A stretch of 64,000 nucleotides of DNA, from positions 6,391,001-6,455,000 of the forward strand of contig NZ_CP094997.1 in NCBI RefSeq assembly GCF_022869785.1. The letters run 5' to 3'. The notes beneath the pieces were generated by a model. The model searched no databases, was not told the DNA's origin, and worked only from the letters and a program-made list of their open reading frames with translations. This DNA is from Dyadobacter chenwenxiniae (GTDB lineage Bacteria; Bacteroidota; Bacteroidia; Cytophagales; Spirosomataceae). The translations under genes and the position numbers were made by a program. Of the stretch, positions 42,688-51,190 are shown piece by piece; the first letter of the stretch is position 1; each line of letters begins with the position of its first letter.

Positions 42688-45078
42688 TTAGAAAGTAAAA
42701 TTATAAGCAACCGTCGCAATCGGTGTCGCGAAGATATTTAGCTGATAACTTTTGGTAACCGCATTTTCTGTTTTGAAAAACACCGAATAAGCATTCTTGC
42801 GTGCATAAAGGTTGTAAATCGAGAATGTCCAATGTCCCTGCCACCTCCGGTTCTTCATGCTCGGATTGTAAATGTTCCACGCAAAATCCAGGCGGTGATA
42901 ATCCGGAATGCGCTTGTTATTTCGCTTGTCGTAAAATGGATAGACGTTATTTTGATAATTGATAAAACCAATCGGTTCCGAGTAAGGCCTTCCGGTGCTG
43001 TACGCAAATGTGAAACCGAAGGAATTGTGACTGTCAACCGTAATGTCAAGGGAAGCATTGAATGTGTGTGGTTTGTCGTAATTCGCAGGATACCAGTCGC
43101 CACGGTTCACTTTCTCAATCAATGCCGCGTCTTCATCCACAATGTTCAGTGACCTCGCATAAGTGTAATTAGCCCAGCCTTTTAGCTTCCCTTTCTTCTT
43201 GGAAAGCATCATTTCAAGGCCATAGGACTTGTTTTTGCCTTGAATCATCTGTGTTTCCGGATATTGCTGCAAAAGAAAATCTGCCCCGGGTTTGTAATCA
43301 ATAATGTTCTTAGCATTGCGGTAATAACCTTCCAGCGTAATTTCATAAATATTATCATTAAACGACTGGTAAAATCCGCCCGTGAAAAGATGGCTAATTT
43401 GCGGCTTAATGTGCGTATCGCTGGTTTTCCAGCGCGAAGTAGGAATGGGCGTGGCTGTGTTGGAAACCACTTGAATGTATTGCCGCATCAGATTATAGCC
43501 GAATTTAAGGGAAATGCGGTCGTTCAATGCGTAACGCAAGCCCACGCGTGGCTCCGGCCCGCCGTATGCTTTTGAAATCTTGCCTTTGTTGTAAACCGTT
43601 GAGTCCACAACCGAAAAGTCGTCCCTGGGCTGATCAGGCAGATAATTCCTGACCACGGCCTTGCCCGTCGCCATGAAAAACGAATAGCGCAATCCGAGGG
43701 AAACGGCCAGTTTCTTAGAAAAGTTGATCTCATCATCCGCATACCAGGCCACTTCGTTGGCGTGCTCGGTTGGCGTGGCAATGTAGTTGACGCTCTGGCT
43801 CAGTCCCGGCTCCAAAGTCCCGGGTGCAATCACGTATTGCGTGGCAATAATGCCGGTTTCAAACTTATGGTTGGACAGCTGATAATTAATGTTAGACTTA
43901 ACCTGACGCTGTTCCACCGCTGATTCCAGCTTCACCACATTGCCCGTTTCCTTTTCCTTCGTCCCAATATCCGGCGCATATTTGGCATAAATAGCCGTCG
44001 TTTGAATGCTGACTTCCGGACTGATCACGTGCAGCCAACGCAGCATGCCATTGGTCGTCATGTGTTTGTAGTAAGTGTCTGTCCCGACAACATTGGGCAG
44101 GTTAGTGAGCAGGTCTGTTTTAAAATAATCATTGCTGTAATAGCCCATAAAAGTGAGCGTATTCTTGTTGTTGATCTTCCAGAATGACTTGGCAGAAAGC
44201 TCGCCAAACTTGGCACTGATGTTATTAAGCTGCTTATCGAGCTTTGGCAGAATAAAATCATTGAAAGCCCCGCGGCCGGCGACATATATGCCCAGCTTCC
44301 CTTTAATAACCGGTACGTCAACCATTAACCTGTTTGAAACCAAGCTAATGCCTCCTTCCAGCCGGAGCTTATCCAGATTGGGGTTTTTTGTGGAAATATC
44401 CAGAACAGAAGCAACCCGTCCGCCAAAACGGGCCGGCACATTTCCCTTGTAAAGATCCAGGCTGTTGACTGTGTTCGGCGGAATGACGGAAAACAATCCA
44501 AACATGTGCGTAGGATTGAAAATTGGCGTGTCGTCCAGCAAAATGAGCGTTTGATCCGTGGTTCCGCCTCTTATATTAACGCCGTTGGAGGCTTCGCCCA
44601 CGCTGGAAACACCGGGAAGCATTTGCAGGCTTCGCAAAATATCCATCTCACCGAAAGCCGAAGGCAGCTTTTCAAGCGTCTTAATGTTGATCTGCAATGA
44701 GCCAAGAATAGGTTGCCGAATGGTTTGGTCAAAACCCTTGCTCGTAATGATCACCTCTTCCAACTGACTCGATGTGGTGGTCATTAACACATCGAAATGC
44801 GCTTTTTGCGTGCCGCTTTTGATAAAAACTTTAAACGACTCATAACCCACATGCCGGATCACCAGCACGTGGTCGCCGCTGGGCAGGTTAATGGTGAAAT
44901 TACCTTTTGCGTCCATTTCCGCAGCCGACCAGCTTTTCCTGTAATCCATTACGATAGAAGCGTCCGGCAAAGGAGCAAGCGTCGCCGAATCCCGCACCGT
45001 GCCCGTGATCGTAAGGCCCTGCGCGAAGGCAGGGAGAACATTGACCAATAAGAAAAGAAAACAGTATAATCTCTTCAT
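42688..45078 (-). CDS. TonB-dependent receptor of the DUF4249-linked type
   Basis: A 796-residue outer-membrane receptor. Signal peptide KRLYCFLFLLVNVLPAFAQ; carboxypeptidase-regulatory-like domain (ITGTVRDSATLAPLPDASIVMDYRKSWSAAEMDAKGNFTINLPSG); plug with LPSAFGEMDILRSLQMLPGVSSVGEASNGVNIRGGTTDQTLILLDDTPIFNPTHMFGLFSVIPPNTV, and a barrel ending in IATVAYNFTF. The GEASNGVNIRGG plug is typical of the receptor group paired with DUF4249 lipoproteins instead of SusD. The DUF4249 gene lies 11 bp upstream and a GH31 gene before it, so all three are one operon. Ligand unknown, perhaps an alpha-glucoside or xyloside given the GH31. Confidence 0.92.
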   Translation of the reverse strand: MKRLYCFLFLLVNVLPAFAQGLTITGTVRDSATLAPLPDASIVMDYRKSWSAAEMDAKGNFTINLPSGDHVLVIRHVGYESFKVFIKSGTQKAHFDVLMTTTSSQLEEVIITSKGFDQTIRQPILGSLQINIKTLEKLPSAFGEMDILRSLQMLPGVSSVGEASNGVNIRGGTTDQTLILLDDTPIFNPTHMFGLFSVIPPNTVNSLDLYKGNVPARFGGRVASVLDISTKNPNLDKLRLEGGISLVSNRLMVDVPVIKGKLGIYVAGRGAFNDFILPKLDKQLNNISAKFGELSAKSFWKINNKNTLTFMGYYSNDYFKTDLLTNLPNVVGTDTYYKHMTTNGMLRWLHVISPEVSIQTTAIYAKYAPDIGTKEKETGNVVKLESAVEQRQVKSNINYQLSNHKFETGIIATQYVIAPGTLEPGLSQSVNYIATPTEHANEVAWYADDEINFSKKLAVSLGLRYSFFMATGKAVVRNYLPDQPRDDFSVVDSTVYNKGKISKAYGGPEPRVGLRYALNDRISLKFGYNLMRQYIQVVSNTATPIPTSRWKTSDTHIKPQISHLFTGGFYQSFNDNIYEITLEGYYRNAKNIIDYKPGADFLLQQYPETQMIQGKNKSYGLEMMLSKKKGKLKGWANYTYARSLNIVDEDAALIEKVNRGDWYPANYDKPHTFNASLDITVDSHNSFGFTFAYSTGRPYSEPIGFINYQNNVYPFYDKRNNKRIPDYHRLDFAWNIYNPSMKNRRWQGHWTFSIYNLYARKNAYSVFFKTENAVTKSYQLNIFATPIATVAYNFTF

Positions 45079-45089
45079 TTACAAATCAT

Positions 45090-46301
45090 TTATTGCGTCC
45101 ATTTCCAATCTTCCGGTAAAAATGGCGTGCGCGATCTGCTCTTTTTGCAAATGGCCAGGGGAATGTAAGGCCGTCCGGCCGAGCGCTCTTCCAGGATCGG
45201 GTCGCGGTTGTGAATGGTCTTGAAAAGCTGGTTCAAAACGGCCGCATTCTTGATATTTTTCCGCCAAAGCATGGTTCTGTATTCCGCAACGGACGAGGCT
45301 GTAAAGAAACCGATAATCAGCTCGTTTTTGTCATTTTGGTTCGTAACATTGCCCTGAATGGGCGCAGGTGGCGTGTCGGCGAGCGTCCCGGAATTATTCG
45401 CCTGATCCTGGATGAGTTTCAAAAAACGGTAAGCATTGGGTGTGAGCGAGTTTTGCTGCAAGCTTACCAGGCATGGATTGGATTGTAAAAGGGGGATTTG
45501 TGCGACAAGCTTGTCCTTTTGCCCTTGTCCGTTGGTGTAAATGTCCGAGAAAATAGTGATGTCTTTGCTGTAAAAAATGTCCCAGCAAAGATCCTCACAA
45601 GTATAATCGTAAATGTCGTTGTATTTCAATGTCAGATCCTTAAAACAGTCACCATCGACGCCATTTTCAGAATCGAAAAGATAGTATTTTCCCTGGTTGC
45701 AGGTTGTGCAGGTTTTTTGCAATTCCCAGAGCGTCCATTGCCAGCGGTAGAAATTCTTCTCACCGGCAGGATCGTCAAAATCAAGGTAAATGTCGTTGCT
45801 GGGCGTGAATTCGCCATAATATTCAGAAAGTTTCGGAATCCCTTTTGGATTGAAAACATCGTAAGCGCGTTTTACGGCCGAAACCGGCGGCATGACTTCG
45901 GCGGAAGACTTGTAATGTTTTCCATTTTCCATCAAAAAATCCAGCTCATAAGCGTCTCCTACTCTTCCTTTAAAATTGGCAGGCAATTGGTAGACGCCCG
46001 GTTCAACTTCCGTGAGGTTAAGGATCTGCGAGCCGTTGACGACGATCTTAGCTTTCGCTTTTTCCAGCGGCAATGTGGAAAGGCCCTTTGTCCAGATCGT
46101 TTGCGTGAACTCTGAGCTTTCATTCGTTGCCTCCGGATTGGTTTTCGACAAGGTGATAAACTGCGGCCCATCCAGATCGGTAACCACGCCATCCACCACA
46201 ATATATTCCTTTGCACTCTCGAAATTGACACTATAAGGCTCCACACAAGCCGTAATGCCGGTTATTATAAGGGTCAGTAAGAATGAAAGCCTGTAATTCA
46301 T
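45090..46301 (-). CDS. DUF4249 lipoprotein
   Basis: A 403-residue lipoprotein (NYRLSFLLTLIITGITAC, lipobox ITAC). The mature part begins VEPYSVNFESAKEYIVVDGVVTDLDGPQFITLSKTNP, the usual opening of the DUF4249 family, and continues as a beta-sandwich with an Ig-like fold; CTTCNQ and the CEDLCWD cluster give several cysteines. DUF4249 genes accompany TonB receptors in Bacteroidota and are thought to work like SusD as ligand-binding partners. Start is 2 bp after the GH31 stop and the receptor start follows after 11 bp. Confidence 0.9.
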   Translation of the reverse strand: MNYRLSFLLTLIITGITACVEPYSVNFESAKEYIVVDGVVTDLDGPQFITLSKTNPEATNESSEFTQTIWTKGLSTLPLEKAKAKIVVNGSQILNLTEVEPGVYQLPANFKGRVGDAYELDFLMENGKHYKSSAEVMPPVSAVKRAYDVFNPKGIPKLSEYYGEFTPSNDIYLDFDDPAGEKNFYRWQWTLWELQKTCTTCNQGKYYLFDSENGVDGDCFKDLTLKYNDIYDYTCEDLCWDIFYSKDITIFSDIYTNGQGQKDKLVAQIPLLQSNPCLVSLQQNSLTPNAYRFLKLIQDQANNSGTLADTPPAPIQGNVTNQNDKNELIIGFFTASSVAEYRTMLWRKNIKNAAVLNQLFKTIHNRDPILEERSAGRPYIPLAICKKSRSRTPFLPEDWKWTQ

Positions 46302-46303
46302 GG

Positions 46304-49045
46304 CTATTGAATAACTATTTTCTTTGTAAAAAACTGCCCCTGGTCATTCCAAAGCCTCACCAGATATGCACCGCTCGAAACTCGTAAATTCAGGCTTAGA
46401 TCAAGCACTTTTCCCTTGCTATGCTGTCCTAATGTGCTCTTATAGACTGAAATCCCGGCCACATTGTACACTTCCAAATCATAAAAGCCCGTTTCCGGAA
46501 CGGTTACTTTTACCGACACACGTGACCCGGCTGGATTTGGAAAAACAGTGAGCACAGAATCATTAACATTCGGTTCAGAACCCGTGATCACGTCGAGGCC
46601 GTCGCGCGTGACTGCAATGGCTGCCGTTGTATTGCAATCCCAGTCAAACTGCACTTTGAGCTGCTTGCCGAGCAAGTTGTAGTAAGCCGTGTTGCTCTTG
46701 AATTCGGCGCTGAGATAAACAATTGGGATAGCCTGGCCGTTGAGCAGGACGGCAGTAGGATTGGTTGTAAGGTTTTTTATTTCAAACGTCAGGCGCCTCT
46801 TAGCGAGCGATTTATCAAAGCTTTTAGTTCGCTGAACGGTCACATTCACCTGATCATTGGAAACATTCCCAATAAAGTCGACAAGTTCATATTTCGATTT
46901 TGACAAAGAATTCGGATCATTGCCGTCGTCATGGAACATGGTGAATGAAGATGTGGGGACCGAAATGTCCTGGTAAAACCGAACCGTTAGACTGTCTGAA
47001 TTATAATAATCGGTTGATTTTTTAGTCGTGGAAGTGGACATTGGAATAAAACTGCCGCCCCTGGCATAAACCGGAATATGATCCACAGTAAGTTTCGGGA
47101 AAATGTTCGCGTTGCCATTGTAAATTTCATCGTTCCAAAAATCAAACCATTTTCCTGGCGGTAAAACGACTTTCCGTAACGGCATTCCATGCAAAAGTAC
47201 AGGCGCAACCAGCAAATTTTCTCCAAAAAAATACTGATCGCTGATATTCCCAAGCGCCCTGACATTGTTGAAATAGTCCATCGGCAAACAGACAGGCCGT
47301 CCGGAAACGCTGTTTTTCCAGGCTAATGAATAAATGTAAGGCAGCAGCTGGTAACGAACAGTCGCATATTTTTTGACCGTGCTGTAAAATGGCTCGCTGA
47401 GGTTGAATGGTTCTATATTCTCACGCTGGCCGGCGACTTTCAAAATTGGGGTGAATGTGCCGAATTGAAACCAACGCAGATCAAGTTCTTCATCCTTTTC
47501 CGCCTTGTCTGACATAGTGATGGCCCCGCCCACATCCGAATGCATATAACCAAGCCCGGACATGCCGGCCTGCAAAATGATCGGGATTTGTAGCTTCAAC
47601 CCAGCCCAGTAACGGCTAACATCGCCACTCCAAGGTAAAGCGCCGTATCGCTGCGAACCGGCCCAGCCAGACCTTGTCATGTGAAAAATTCGCTTTTCAG
47701 GAAAGTCTTTCGTGAAGTTGTTGTAAAAGGTTTTGGACCAAAAAAGCGCATACAGATTGTGGATTTGAAAGGCATTTCCCAGCTCGTGCACGGCATCCAT
47801 CGGGTGCGGATCGGGCTCTGTTTTCTCACTCCACCAGCCCGCAACACCCTGAAGGGCCATTTTTTTATGTTTTTCCCAAAGCCAGCCTTGTGCGGCGGGT
47901 TTAAAAATATCAAGCAGTCCCGCCGTAGCAGTGCCGACATCCTGCGTGTAAGTTTGGGCGCTGCTGGGTTTTTTTGCGAAAAGGGATTGCGCCTCAGCAG
48001 ATTTATAATTGGTGGACTTCGTGCTAATGTAAGGATCTGCAACGAGAATGGTTTTGACACCCTTATCAAGCAGGCTTTTTACCATTCCAGCCGAACTAGG
48101 CCAATTTTTTGTATCCCAATCCATATTACCACGAACATTTTGACCGCCATACCAATGCTGATCCAATGCCAATGCATCCACCGGAAATCCCTGGTCTTGG
48201 AGCTTCGTAATGGCCACCGTCGCTTCACTCTCATTGTCGTAACCTGATTTCGACTGAATGTAACCGAATGCCCAGCGCGGTGGAAGTGGCTGGCGGCCCG
48301 TCAGGAGCGTGTAATTGGCAAGAATTTCGTCATTATTGTTGCCGTGGATCAGATAATAAGCCCACTTCCCGGTGCTAGCCGACTCCACGCGTAGCAATGT
48401 TGAATCCACAGCGCCCACATACATGCGCATGGAACCCGGTCTGTCGCTATCGAAGAAGAGCCCACATTTGTGGGAAGAAATGATGAAGGGAACATTAAAA
48501 CTTTGAGCTAAGCCGGTAGACTGGTCAAAATATTCGTACTCCCAAGAGTTATAAAAATCAAAACCTTTCCTGTTAAGATCCGGGCCAAATGGTCGGCCGC
48601 CTGCGCCATGAAAAACGTCTTTTGGATTTATGTCAAAAAGAAAGCTGACAGAGTCCTTCGTCTGTACAAAACCCCTGGTCTCCTTTATCTTAACCTCATT
48701 ACCAGACTTCAAAGCAACATTGATTGGGAATTTATCAACAACCAGCGCGCACTTTTCTGATCGTATCTCAATGTTGTTTTTGGTTTCAACAATGTTGAGC
48801 GCAGCAGTTGATGGAGGAAGAATCACCGAATAGGAGCTGTCAAGCCCCGGTGCATTTTTGGATGGGAGAGCTTGAACCTTAAAGATTTCCGGACTAAACA
48901 TCTGAATGCGAAGCACGCCTTTGGTCCCGTGAATCTCAATGCTTCCGTTTGCCGTCTCATAGCTTACAAAATTCCCTGCGCCCTGTCCAAAAGATAGCTT
49001 GCCAGCAACCACAAAAAGTAAAATGAGGAAGTATTTGTATATCAT
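46304..49045 (-). CDS. GH31-family glycoside hydrolase with T9SS C-terminal signal
   Basis: A 913-residue exported enzyme (signal peptide IYKYFLILLFVVAGKLSFGQ). N-terminal galactose-mutarotase-like domain, then the GH31 barrel (RQPLPPRWAFGYIQSKSGYDNESEA; VDALALDQHWYGG; GDVSRYWAGLKLQIPI), proximal and distal beta domains, and at the C-terminus a type IX secretion sorting domain (PAGSRVSVKVTVPETGFYDLEVYNVAGISVYK ... GAYLVRLWNDQGQFFTKKIVIQ), so it is secreted to the surface. Acid/base is Asp475 in WSGDVSRYW. The nucleophile motif, usually W-x-D-x-x-E-P, reads WSEKTEP with Glu407 instead of Asp. Activities in the family include alpha-glucosidase and alpha-xylosidase; the changed residue makes the activity uncertain. 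First gene of the operon with DUF4249 and TonB receptor. Confidence 0.88.
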   Translation of the reverse strand: MIYKYFLILLFVVAGKLSFGQGAGNFVSYETANGSIEIHGTKGVLRIQMFSPEIFKVQALPSKNAPGLDSSYSVILPPSTAALNIVETKNNIEIRSEKCALVVDKFPINVALKSGNEVKIKETRGFVQTKDSVSFLFDINPKDVFHGAGGRPFGPDLNRKGFDFYNSWEYEYFDQSTGLAQSFNVPFIISSHKCGLFFDSDRPGSMRMYVGAVDSTLLRVESASTGKWAYYLIHGNNNDEILANYTLLTGRQPLPPRWAFGYIQSKSGYDNESEATVAITKLQDQGFPVDALALDQHWYGGQNVRGNMDWDTKNWPSSAGMVKSLLDKGVKTILVADPYISTKSTNYKSAEAQSLFAKKPSSAQTYTQDVGTATAGLLDIFKPAAQGWLWEKHKKMALQGVAGWWSEKTEPDPHPMDAVHELGNAFQIHNLYALFWSKTFYNNFTKDFPEKRIFHMTRSGWAGSQRYGALPWSGDVSRYWAGLKLQIPIILQAGMSGLGYMHSDVGGAITMSDKAEKDEELDLRWFQFGTFTPILKVAGQRENIEPFNLSEPFYSTVKKYATVRYQLLPYIYSLAWKNSVSGRPVCLPMDYFNNVRALGNISDQYFFGENLLVAPVLLHGMPLRKVVLPPGKWFDFWNDEIYNGNANIFPKLTVDHIPVYARGGSFIPMSTSTTKKSTDYYNSDSLTVRFYQDISVPTSSFTMFHDDGNDPNSLSKSKYELVDFIGNVSNDQVNVTVQRTKSFDKSLAKRRLTFEIKNLTTNPTAVLLNGQAIPIVYLSAEFKSNTAYYNLLGKQLKVQFDWDCNTTAAIAVTRDGLDVITGSEPNVNDSVLTVFPNPAGSRVSVKVTVPETGFYDLEVYNVAGISVYKSTLGQHSKGKVLDLSLNLRVSSGAYLVRLWNDQGQFFTKKIVIQ

Positions 49046-49137
49046 AGACTTAAATCGGCCGCACCCAGCGCTCTTTCTAAAATTAAGTCAAATAAAACAA
49101 ATTTTCCTTCCTATTGTTTAATTATTTGGGTTAGAGA

Positions 49138-50184
49138 CTATTGGCAATCCTGATAATTGTAGGTTGTTGTTTTGGTAGCCGAATCGTCTGCCTGAGTATA
49201 AGTCGAAACTGCACTGATAGGAAATCCGGCAGCATTGTAAGTGTAGACGGTTTTCTCTTCATAAGGTGGTCTGTTTGGATAAACCGACTTGCTGCTTGTT
49301 CTATTATTGCCTCCATCCGTGAACTGCAGAATTCTCATTTCTTCGGGAATGCCTTTGAATTTTTGTGGGAGAAGTTTGTCTGGATTAGGATGATCGTCAT
49401 GCGTTCTGATCTCCAAAAATTGCTGTTGCGACTTGTAAATGGCTTCGACAGTAAGAATATTTCCGTTGCTGTCGTAGGTCAAATTGTGTTCGCTGTCAGG
49501 AGACAATGACTGGACTAGTTGTCCTTTTTCGTCATACTTGTTTGTTGGCGTTGACGCTTTGACGCCGTTTATGAATTGAGTTACAGAAGTATAATTGCCG
49601 GTCGTTTCTGTGATCGTTTTGATGATTCCTCCCGTTTCATATGTGTAATCCTTATTTGCTTCTGCACTAACTTTTACATCCTGAGTTTTTTCACTTTTAA
49701 AATCGGCAACTCGTGTTCTGGTAGAGCTTCGCAATAGCTCTGATTCGTATTTAAATGTTGTCACTTCTTTCATCTCTATCCTGCCGTGATGATAGTTAGG
49801 GTAGTTTTCGTGACCGAAAGTTGCGAACTTGCCTCCTTCTTGGAGCGTCAGTTTGACATTTGTCAGTTCAGTGAGAAATCCCTGCTCATTGTATTTCAAC
49901 CAGTAGGAGTTGGTTTCAATAACTTCACTCCAAACCTCATCATTTGAAGGACTTGCTGAAAGCGTCTTTCTGGTGCCGGACGCCTCAATTAGTCTTCCTT
50001 CATCATCCTGCTTGAAATTTGAAACATAGGTTTCTCTCCATTCAGAAAAAGCGCTGATTTGCTCCATTGAGTAACTCTGACCGATATACCGACAAGATTT
50101 TGGAAGAGGGTGGTCATCTTTTGAGCAGGAAACAGACAGTGCCAAAAAGGCAATTAAGATAAATGCTGATCGATAAAGGCGCAT
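49138..50184 (-). CDS. YD-repeat-like lipoprotein of unknown function
   Basis: A 348-residue lipoprotein (RLYRSAFILIAFLALSVSC, lipobox SVSC). The mature part has several YD/RHS-like strands, each a short tyrosine-and-glycine turn: LIEASGTRKTL, YWLKYNEQGFLTEL, NKYDEKGQLVQSL, NLTYDSNGNILTV, YTYNAAGFPISAV. This pattern is shared with Bacteroidota DUF4595-like secreted proteins. It stands alone, 93 bp after the GH31 gene start on the same strand, so it may have its own promoter. Function unknown; surface binding is likely. Confidence 0.75.
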   Translation of the reverse strand: MRLYRSAFILIAFLALSVSCSKDDHPLPKSCRYIGQSYSMEQISAFSEWRETYVSNFKQDDEGRLIEASGTRKTLSASPSNDEVWSEVIETNSYWLKYNEQGFLTELTNVKLTLQEGGKFATFGHENYPNYHHGRIEMKEVTTFKYESELLRSSTRTRVADFKSEKTQDVKVSAEANKDYTYETGGIIKTITETTGNYTSVTQFINGVKASTPTNKYDEKGQLVQSLSPDSEHNLTYDSNGNILTVEAIYKSQQQFLEIRTHDDHPNPDKLLPQKFKGIPEEMRILQFTDGGNNRTSSKSVYPNRPPYEEKTVYTYNAAGFPISAVSTYTQADDSATKTTTYNYQDCQ

Positions 50185-50264
50185 TATTTTTTTAATACAT
50201 TTGGAGTTGTGCCCAAATGTATCAAAGTAAACTTGATTTTACTTAATTTTTTATAAAATTAATA

Positions 50265-51053
50265 CTACATGCTCTCCGTTCTGCCTCCATCAACCGGCAA
50301 GTTGATTCCGTTGATGCTAGCTGCGGCCGGCGAACATAAAAATGCGACTGCCGCGGCAACTTCTTTTGCCTCGCTAAATCGGCGGATGGGAATGCTGGAT
50401 TGCAGTTCCCGAGCAACTTCTTCTTTCGATTTACCTGAATTTTTGCTGCGCATTTCTAAGACAGCATCCAGGCGGGAAGTAACTGTATAGCCCGGTAAAA
50501 CATTGTTAGATGTAATGCCAAACTGGCCCAATTCGAGGGATAATGTCTTGGACCAACTCGCGACGGCTCCTCGAATGGTGTTGGAAACGCCTAAACCCAC
50601 AATCGGTTGCTTCACAGAAGTGCTGATAATGTTCACAATGCGGCCGTATCCTGCTCTTTTCATGGAAGGAACCACCGCCTGCGCCAGAAACTGATTGTTA
50701 ACAACATGCATCTGGAAAGTTTTGAGAAACTGCTCGGTGTCGGCTTCAATGATCGGGCCGCCGGATGGGCCGCCTGTGTTGTTGACGAGAATGTGGACGT
50801 CGGGCACGAGGCGGAGGTAATTTTCGATGGCTTCTTTTACATTCTCATGGTCTGCAAAATCAGCCACGACATAGCGGTGCAGCTGCCCAGCGGATGTGTC
50901 GAGCGTATCCACGGCTTCCCTTAATTTTTCTTCGTTACGCGCTACTAATGTCACATTTGCGCCCAATAATGCGAGTTCAATGGCCGATGCGAGGCCAATT
51001 CCCTGCGTGCTCCCGCAAACCAGTGCCGTTTTCCCAGTCAGATCAAGATTCAT
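50265..51053 (-). CDS. SDR family protein with atypical active site
   Basis: A 262-residue Rossmann protein of the short-chain dehydrogenase/reductase superfamily. The cofactor motif reads GSTQGIGLASA (usually TGxxxGxG), NNTGG follows at about residue 91, and Ser144 is in NIISTSV. Thirteen residues later, where SDRs have catalytic Tyr and then Lys (YxxxK), this protein has Ser157 and Arg161 (GVSNTIRGAV). C-terminal LPGYTVTSRLDAVL and ASINGINLPVDGG fit the fold. It resembles the SDR-like subgroup with a degraded tetrad (the BKR_like_SDR_like type), so normal ketoreductase activity is doubtful. Divergent from purH with 137 bp between starts. Confidence 0.9.
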   Translation of the reverse strand: MNLDLTGKTALVCGSTQGIGLASAIELALLGANVTLVARNEEKLREAVDTLDTSAGQLHRYVVADFADHENVKEAIENYLRLVPDVHILVNNTGGPSGGPIIEADTEQFLKTFQMHVVNNQFLAQAVVPSMKRAGYGRIVNIISTSVKQPIVGLGVSNTIRGAVASWSKTLSLELGQFGITSNNVLPGYTVTSRLDAVLEMRSKNSGKSKEEVARELQSSIPIRRFSEAKEVAAAVAFLCSPAAASINGINLPVDGGRTESM

Positions 51054-51137
51054 TGCTTTTGATTTATGTACTAATAATTCGTTCGTTATCTCTTCGATTT
51101 TAGCAGTCCCTGCTTCAAACTTCGTACTTTTTTCGGC

Positions 51138-51145
51138 TATCTTTG
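51138..51145 (+). promoter_or_regulatory. -7 box of the purH promoter
   Basis: TATCTTTG matches TAnnTTTG exactly, 46 bp before the purH ATG. A weak -33 (TTC at 51114-51116) lies at about 21 bp. No PurR-like palindrome was recognised. Confidence 0.5.
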
Positions 51146-51190
51146 CGGTTTATTTTTCAGTCAGAGAAATCATTAGTCTAACATCCCACA

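Noticed and set aside
50265..51053. Ordinary beta-ketoacyl-ACP reductase
   Set aside because: The catalytic Tyr and Lys are replaced, so the standard assignment is unsafe.
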